From Liolophura sinensis (taxonomy: Eukaryota; Mollusca; Polyplacophora; Chitonida; Chitonidae), in contig NC_088298.1 of the NCBI RefSeq assembly GCF_032854445.1, forward strand, positions 16,513,976-16,577,975: DNA of 64,000 bases, given 5' to 3'. The notes under the pieces were generated by a model. It made no database searches and had not been told where the DNA came from. It saw only the letters and a list, made by a program, of their open reading frames with translations. The translations under genes and the position numbers were made by a program. Of this stretch, positions 56,928 through 64,000 are shown piece after piece; the first letter of the stretch is position 1, and every line of letters starts with the position of its first letter.

Positions 56928-57372
56928 TAGTGTGTCAAGGTTATTCCATCAAACGCCTTTACTCCAAGTTTCTTAAATTTTACAATGAGTATAAATCTCT
57001 TGTAAGTAAATATGGTCAGAGCGTGCAGAAAGTCTGGCGCTCTGCTTCATGATTGTGTCAGGCTCCGCTAACCTTGAACTGGTACCTGTATATTCATCGT
57101 GTTGAATGACCTCGTCACATTCGATATATGAGCAGTTGCAGTCAATGGGCAACTGAGATACATATTTTTGTTATCGACAACTTATATTCTAGGATGGTAC
57201 ACAATCTGAATACTGGTTTCATTCAGCCGCTTAGAACATGCCTTGCGTCTTTCCAACATCATTGAAATATGCTGACTGCTTCTCTTTGTATGATTCCGTC
57301 CTACTTTCGTATTTTCTATACTTTGTAGTTCTTTGGTGGGTTGTGTTATACGTCGGTTTGGGGATTGGTTGA
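56928..57372 (-). repeat. R1 dispersed repeat copy, inverted
   Basis: Reverse counterpart of 52728-53225: ctagtgtgtcaaggttattc, gtatattcatcgtgttgaat, gactgcttctctttgtatga and tgacggctggtatg. Confidence 0.6.
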
Positions 57373-57385
57373 CGGCTGGTATGTA

Positions 57386-57480
57386 TTTACTGGTTATGTG
57401 TGACTATATGCCACTTGTTCTCGCTGTCTTGGATTTACCATATACTGCAGTGTGCTGTGACGAGTCTTTTGATATTGTGT
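57386..57480 (+). repeat. R2 dispersed repeat copy, diverged
   Basis: actggttatgtgtgactata, tgccacttgttctcgctgtc and gagtcttttgatattgt match R2. Confidence 0.4.
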
Positions 57481-57599
57481 TCCGGTATCTTGGATTCTTG
57501 TGGTAAAATAAGCATCTCCGAGACCTGATGTTTAGGCATTGCTTTGTGACGTTATTAAAAGTGATGTGAACACAGCATATAGAACATGTATAGACCACT

Positions 57600-57770
57600 G
57601 TTCGTCCATCACTGAAAACTACTGACTGTTTCTCTTAGCATGATTCTGCATTTCATACTTTATACACTTCCTCAATCCTCTGCTGGTGGGCGTTGTTTTG
57701 GAAATTGGCCTTGCGATTATTGATCTGGGGCGTCCATCTTGTTTGACGGCTGGTGGTATACCGATGTATG
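57600..57770 (-). repeat. R1 dispersed repeat, partial
   Basis: ctgactgtttctcttagcat, ttggccttgcgattattgat and gacggctggtggtataccga match R1 in reverse. Confidence 0.45.
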
Positions 57771-57772
57771 AT

Positions 57773-59465
57773 TTGACGCTTGAAGTTCAAATTTGAACTT
57801 GGTTTAGTCCCATCCTCGGGAAGCGATTTTTTGATATCTTATCGCCTCCACCATTTTCAAAAGCCTTAGTGAGTATATGCCGTCACCGTCACGTGCATGC
57901 CTGCATCGAGGCATGGTCTTACATGAAATTCGTTTGAGATCACTTGCCTCTCACAAATATAGGACACACCTTGAGGGAATACAGAACCAATGTTGCTTGG
58001 AGGATAGTGGAAATAGGCTTTCTAAGGTTAAACCCTTCGGCTTTTGTTACGCCTGAATAAATCTGCCATACCTAAAATTGTGTACGGCGTAAACACCAAT
58101 TAAACAAATAAAACAAATGGCAATCACTGCAACATCAGTAAATGCATTTAATTGTACGTTTGCCTGGCCATAAGGGAAAGGTATCTACATGCTTCTGACC
58201 AAGTCCTGGACCCTCTAGTTCCTTTTCTTTCCCTGCGTTATATCCATAATTATGACAACTATCATAGTTAATAATGAACTGAACTCTAATGAGGGTCATT
58301 AGATCTGTAATGGAAGTGGTGAAAGACGCGCCGAGGCACCCAGCTTATATACTTTGTTAGAAATAAACATTGCAAAAACGGAATAAAATCGCCCAGTTTT
58401 CGTGTTAGTATTGATGAAGTAGTGTGAAATTGGTTAGTAATCTTTCATTTATCTGTTTGTGACTGGTTTCGAAAAACGCTATGGGTTATTTTGCATTTGT
58501 CTCTCGGGGTTACTACTGGAGGAATTAAAACGAAAATAGTGTTCTCTCTGTTCGAAAACTTTACGCCCTTAATTGATTGATTCATTGACTGATGCATTGG
58601 GGTGGTTGCGTGACGACCTGAGTGAAAGCCAGATTATTAATTTCAGTGATTCATTTTATCCACAAATTGACGTTTTGACGGTTAATGGGTACTAGGTCTT
58701 CGACCAACAGGAAGCAATCGTCGTTAAATCTGACAGACAGATACCAGAATATTATACTGGCGTCCATACAAATATCTTAATCCGAGCTGAACTTCTTACC
58801 AGATGTGACACGCACCTATTTTGGGGCTCTTTTGTTATCGAGGCACGCATGGAAGGCTGTGTAAAACTGACATGGGGTAATAACGTTTTTTTGATGAAAT
58901 ACCTCTTACAAAGACGTCCATTGCCCAATTCCAAGGGATTTGTTACAAATTTTTTCCTCCCTATCCTTTCTCAGAATGCATTGGGTCCCATTTTTGACCT
59001 TTATGCACGGCTTTGCTCTCTTTATTATTTATATAAAAGGTGAAATGTTAGGACTTCCTTCCATGATAAAAGTCATATCCCACTGGCTAGAGTTAGATAT
59101 CACTTTTCTTGTTACACACCCTGACGCCATGACGTCAGAAAGAAACAGTTTCGTTTTATGACGTTCCATTCCGAGATTAGCAGAATGGCGTCATACTACA
59201 AGCTGAGTTAAATTCAACTTTTACGTCAAGCAACAAGACATGACGTCATGTGCGATGTCACGCTGAATACACAAGTCTGTGAAAGTCTACAGCCAAAAAA
59301 ACTTTTTCAAATACACAAAATCACGATATTGTTTAAATATAAATAATGAAATGAATTTTGAACAGTGAAGGCAGAATATCATAAATATTTTCTTGTGAAA
59401 GGTGGAAATGATAATTTCACCTCTCACTCAATATTCAACCTTCACAATGCAAATCCTCAATATAA
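57773..59465. other. gene-free stretch
   Basis: No supported gene. A SINE tail fragment lies at 58080-58113 (tgtacggcgtaaacaccaat). Several tgacgtca-type phrases at 59110-59250 (catgacgtcag, catgacgtcatg) resemble CRE sites but have no gene nearby. Confidence 0.4.
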
Positions 59466-59520
59466 TATCATGCTGAAGAATGTATCACTAATACGACGGC
59501 GGTCTGCGGTTTATGGACTT
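59466..59520 (-). repeat. SINE tail fragment, diverged
   Basis: atgctgaagaatgtatcact then aatacgacggcggtctgcgg match the SINE tail in reverse. Confidence 0.45.
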
Positions 59521-59639
59521 TGTGAAAACGAAGAAACACCGCACCGTCATATGCCAGGTATGAGTCTGAATGTCTCCTGATTTAAAGCAGCAGCCTAATT
59601 AGGGAGTTTTTATTACAGGTGTTCAACGCCATTCTCCAT

Positions 59640-59700
59640 GAATTATTTTCTTTATTACAGTGGAGGAAACCGGAATGGTTCGAGTAAACCACAGAAATTA
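59640..59700. repeat. second-subfamily SINE fragment
   Basis: cagtggaggaaaccggaatg then gttcgagtaaaccacagaaa matches the phrase at 41860. Confidence 0.35.
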
Positions 59701-59752
59701 CTGGCCAACTTTTTTATTACATGTGACATATGTAATATTGATGAGGGTAGTG

Positions 59753-59960
59753 AAAGCTCGCTGTGAGTTCAAATCCAGCTCATGCTGGCTTCCCCTCCGG
59801 CCGTAAGTGGGACGGTCTGCCAGCAACCTGCGGATGGTCGTGGGTTTCCCCCGGGCTCTGCCCGGTTTCCACCCACCATAATGCTGGCCGCCGTCGTATA
59901 AGTGAAATATTCTTGAGTACGGCGTAAAACACCAATTAAATAAATAAATAAATAAAATAA
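59753..59960 (+). repeat. main-family SINE, head missing
   Basis: From gctcgctgtgagttcaaatc through the intact centre (gggtttcccccgggctctgc) and tail to AAATAAATAAATAAATAA. Confidence 0.88.
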
Positions 59961-59999
59961 AGGGTAGTGAAAGCAGGAGAGTTTTGAAAAATGCCTGTT

Positions 60000-61020
60000 T
60001 GAGAATGGGATTGAATTCACGTTTCCTTAGACTCGGTTAATAAAAAGAAAATGTTTTAACCACTTGACTATAGTCTTCTCTTCCAAGACACTGAGAACCT
60101 GTGAGTCCAGTGGTGTGACGCCGATCAGGTGACCAGGGATTAACGCTCATGGAACTTAACTAGAGAGGCCTTTGGGACCACCAAAATTACCTAAGAAGAT
60201 GCTCAAAAATTGCATTGACTCGGTTTTTAGGGCATTACCTGGTGAAAGTAAAACTAACAAAATACAAATATATATTGATTTTGCTATGGGGTGATTTTGG
60301 TCACGAAATATAAATTTTACAATTTGCGAACAACTGCTATCGTGCGAGGTCTAGATCTATACAGCTAGATTATTAAGGAAAGCAAAAAGAACCTAATGCA
60401 TTTGTCATAAACATCAGTAAAAAAACTGTCAAAAAATACAAAAATCAAAGATAAAGGTAATCAAATTTTCTTTTGACCAAAACTCTTCGTTGTATTAATG
60501 CATACCAAAAGCATACTAAATAAAAAAATAAGAAAAGTTTATACCCTGATGGAGAAAGTTGTCGTGTCTTTTGCTTTTGACGGATATTACAGATTTTATA
60601 GTCACTGACATGTCAGACAAAAGGCGATAACTCGAGAATTCCACCTGGGAAGCGGACGTTCTAGCTCCACGTTCAGTGGTACTTAAGTCAGAGCTGTCTG
60701 CTACTAAACAACAGGCAGGCTGCAACCAGGTGTTAATTTAGACCTGGAAAGCAACCTGTTATTATGAACGGTGACTACAACAGATCTGTCTTTGTTGTAT
60801 GTATGCATGCTTGAATTGTAATGCCTGTATGCTTGTGGCAGGACGAGTCCATGTCGATTAAGTGCTGCCGCCGCCTAAGTATTATGCCGTGGACACCAGA
60901 CATGATAACCCAACAAGGAACAATATACTGACACCGGGAGAACCAGTTCGGTTTCCCTTTTCTAACCATTCAGTGCTGAGTGACAAGCGAAACAGCAACA
61001 AGTACCATTTTTAAATCTTT
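60000..61020. other. gene-free stretch
   Basis: No supported gene. The phrase gaaaaatgcctgttt near 59985 also occurs near 30358 (gaaaatgcctgttt), hinting at another low-copy repeat. Confidence 0.35.
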
Positions 61021-61021
61021 G

Positions 61022-61092
61022 GTATGACCCGGATTTCCTGACTTCTAGGCAGACGTTCTAACCATTAGGCGTTCTAACCTAAGCGGCCTGAC
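61022..61092 (-). repeat. degenerate tRNA-like sequence
   Basis: Minus strand: a taatggttagaacgtctgcc-type A-box region and a weak aaatccgggtca in place of the B box. Probably a tRNA-derived repeat remnant. Confidence 0.3.
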
Positions 61093-61267
61093 TTTATCAG
61101 ACAAAAAAATACATCTTCGGATATGAGAGAATCCATTAAAAGTATGCTCCGTGAAAATCGATCTACGGTGTAAGCTAAATTTTGCTCTTATCATGCTGGC
61201 AGAAAAAAAAGACTAATGAAATTTTACCAAGAGTTGTCTGCTGCCTTAAATCGGTCAGAAGCGTTAT

Positions 61268-61325
61268 TCATTTATTTATGTATTAGTTGTTTAACACCAT
61301 GGTCAATAACTTTTCATCTTTCATT
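61268..61325 (-). repeat. degenerate SINE tail fragment
   Basis: catttatttatgtattagtt then gtttaacaccatggtcaata resembles the reverse tail. Confidence 0.4.
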
Positions 61326-61374
61326 TCTATGTGCTTATGAAAAAGCAACCAAACCACATATAGTACCTCCGGCA

Positions 61375-61465
61375 AGTTACTCAGATATTTCATGCACATG
61401 GTGTATTTGTCAACTATCACACTGCTCTGGTTTCATACTCGATACAGTAGTCTTTTATATTGTTC
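61375..61465 (+). repeat. R2 dispersed repeat copy, diverged
   Basis: gtgtatttgtcaactatcac, actgctctggtttcatactc and gtcttttatattgtt match the R2 core. Confidence 0.4.
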
Positions 61466-62827
61466 GCGCTGTTGGACATGTAACCTTCAACAAGTGCACA
61501 TGTGCATGTAAGACTTCTTGAACAGTCGATCGAGCATTTTCGATCGCTTATTACCGTAAAGTCCCCTTGCACAATGACATTGACAGGATCTAAAATGTGT
61601 CCTTCCAAAGCCGTTAAAGTTTAGTCCAATTAAGTATCTCACACTCTGCATGAGCGCATTCATCTCAAAACAATAGATGACATAAGGTTTTGTACGTGTA
61701 AACAGTTGTCTAGCACAAACTCTGGGAACAAATAAGTGCGTTTAAAACACGATTTACATCCACATGCAAGTTCGTGCTCATGCAAGACTATTGTTTATCA
61801 TTGCTTTGTGTAAAACTACCGACATCATAACTTTCCCGGTGTTGTTGTGATGTGGACTTAGATTCTCTGTTAAGATTCCAATCACGACATGTTACGGATG
61901 ACGGCATTGATAAGAAATTCACACAACAGTTCTCCTGATAGCATGCATAAGGCTAAGAGATGCAAGATTTATATAATGCCGTGTGACAGCAATCAGATAA
62001 ACGATGATCCTGTTGTATGGCAATGAGGTATTGTGATTTTAGTCACTGGAAGGACAGTATTCTAACAACTACAAAGTCTTCAAAATGATAGAGTTTCCCT
62101 CCAAATATAGATCAGGGCGTCAGAAGTAAGATCGTATAATGGGTGCCGCGTAAAGTACTGAACCAATGACCAACATTCCATGCTTATATATCACCAAAAA
62201 GAAACGAAGCCCGATTTGTCTCTTGCTTTGTTTGCCTGGTGTGGCTAATTGTCTCTAGTTAAAGTCCCCATGCAAGCAATGAGTGACAGTCAGCCGCCAT
62301 AAACATTATAGATATAAACTTCCCGCTAAGATGTTACAACATGACAACGCAAAAAACAAATTCAATTTTATGTCAAATCACACACAAAACGCAATTTTAA
62401 ATCACACGACAAAGGCATTCAAGTATATAGTAATGCATCTGTGAGCTAAACTGCATGACATTTCGGAGAGCAGCTATGTGCGGTAATTCCACTTTGTCGG
62501 TATATTGAAGAGTGGGTGAACAGAAAATGAAGCACTTGCACTAAACAAGAAACACTAAACAAGGGATAACAAGAAACCGCACCTCTCTTACAAATCGTAA
62601 AATAAGTAACACAAAGTGAAGATGTGACACTTTCATAGGCCTGGTCAGCGCGCCATGGCCACAAATTCCAGGAACGGGTGGGGTGTAGTATTGATTTGGC
62701 ATTTACAGAGGTTATATCAATAGCTGAAATTAGGAGCGGCTGAATCAATTGCCTTAGGTTTAATCATATTTTTAAACCGATTTAAACGCTCAATTTTGCT
62801 GAATTAAGTATGAAAATATAAATTGGT
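61466..62827. other. gene-free stretch
   Basis: I see no supported feature. Confidence 0.35.
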
Positions 62828-62895
62828 CACACTTTAATTATTCTAACTGTTCATGTGAATGCATGAATACTAGCAATTTACACGCCCCTTAACAC
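62828..62895 (-). repeat. R2 end fragment, inverted
   Basis: attctaactgttcatgtgaa and tactagcaatttacacgccc are the reverse of the start of the copy at 39195. Confidence 0.45.
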
Positions 62896-64000
62896 CATAG
62901 CTTAATATGAATTAGGTAAGAAAATGCAGTTATGTTAATTGTAATTTATTAAACGTCACTGGTCTAGAATTAATCAAAATGCTGTATGGCATTTTAACAC
63001 CTCGTCGGAAATTTTGAACGCTTGGACCCGCTTAGGCACGAAGATCGCGGTTTTAATAATACCAAGCCTTTCACGGCGTCGCTATCAGCGACCATACGTT
63101 TTAGCATGTGTTAACATGGCTCAGACATATTCAGTGAGGCTTGTAATAAACACCTTCATCCCTAAAGTGTTCTACTTTTCGTGTCGTACCGTCTGGTCAC
63201 ATACCCTGGGAATTGTGTTCAAATGTGCTTAATTCTACATCACATTAAACGGTTTTCTGAGACATTCCCAGATGGATGTCATACCAAGGCTAAAATAATA
63301 AGCGCAACTAATAACGTTCAAGTCTCAGCTACCGCGAGGCCCGTCTTAACGTCCCATTTTAATGAATGTAAGACTTTGCGATGCTTACGAAGTACGGCTA
63401 AGCTTTCAGCACCATAAAATTACGTACATATCAGTCACATGTTAGTCTCGGGTCAAAGATAATAGTCTGTTTACCTAAATGTTAAGCTTTTAGCATTTGA
63501 CCGTCCTGTAAGACGTTACTCTTAAAAATCTCCAAGGACTACATAACAAATAGGATTTTTAACAAGAGCCTGTCACAAAAAGTTTGACAACAGAATCTTT
63601 TCCGCCTTAAGTATTTACCAGCTAAGCTGTAACTATAAAATACTACAACATAAAGTCTTTTGCTTTGTTGGGAAACTGGTAATTTTGTACTCATTCGTTG
63701 CATTAAAACAATGGGAAATTCGACCATACCACAGTCGCCACTGAACGATAAAAACAACAAAACAACAACAACAACAAACCATAAATCAAGTCATAACTAA
63801 TATAATCTCCCTCAGTGCTACTTTGATGGTAAAAAGTGTATAAATGCATGGCTATACGTATATCATTAGCGCTTTTTTCTTTTATTTTTTGCTTAGCTCT
63901 TATTGCCCCTTTTAATAATCTTATTGTTCCTGGTAATAACGTCGCTATCACCCTGTAGTGCACGTAAGACGACTGAATGTCAACTTGTTACCCTTTCTCG
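62896..64000. other. gene-free stretch
   Basis: I see no supported feature. A short caacaacaaca run lies near 63750-63776. Confidence 0.35.

Noticed and set aside
59105-59255. Cluster of CRE-like tgacgtca sites
   Set aside because: Several palindromic matches occur, but no gene or promoter is visible nearby, and similar short matches appear elsewhere by chance.

Overview
The window looks like nuclear DNA of a marine lophotrochozoan, most likely a mollusc. It is AT-rich, its genes have GT-AG introns, and it is sown with more than 25 whole or partial copies of a tRNA-derived SINE whose tail (gtataagtgaaatattcttg, then tacggcgtaaaacacc and AATAAATA repeats) I know from molluscan genomes. There is no bacterial operon, CRISPR array or phage module. 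One 200-base run of N (45708-45907) marks an assembly gap.

Layout. (1) 5.9-13.4 kb, plus strand: a complete six-exon nuclear receptor of the NR1 type, 394 residues when joined. All five junctions agree in phase. It has two intact zinc fingers and a ligand-binding domain but no recognisable AF-2 helix. (2) 20.7-25.3 kb and 28.2-33.5 kb, minus strand: two paralogous genes for secreted proteins of 271 and 289 residues. Each is a signal peptide plus three cysteine-rich domains resembling DUF3011, one domain per exon with every intron in phase 1. The layout recalls the three-domain egg lectins of sea hares. (3) 38.9-43.5 kb and 45.9-50.5 kb, minus strand: two nearly identical copies of a gene for a secreted, acidic, repeat-built protein that I do not recognise. 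It has about nine 14-residue units of the K-x-P-E-I-x-D-K-L type followed by 29-residue Gly/Phe/Arg-rich units. The copies belong to a block of about 6.8 kb present on both sides of the gap, so this is either a recent tandem duplication or two allelic contigs laid end to end. The downstream copy has lost one A and is frameshifted in its repeat tail. (4) 53-64 kb: no gene that I can support; SINEs, two further dispersed repeat families (R1 and R2, named here only for reference) and a 21-bp minisatellite.

Four of the five gene models encode secreted proteins, and two of the families show TATA boxes about 30 bp before the likely start. The sequence does not show that these families work together. 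The nuclear receptor may be an unrelated neighbour. All gene models are joined by eye from splice signals, reading phase and protein motifs. The coding parts are well supported; the untranslated exons and transcript ends are tentative.
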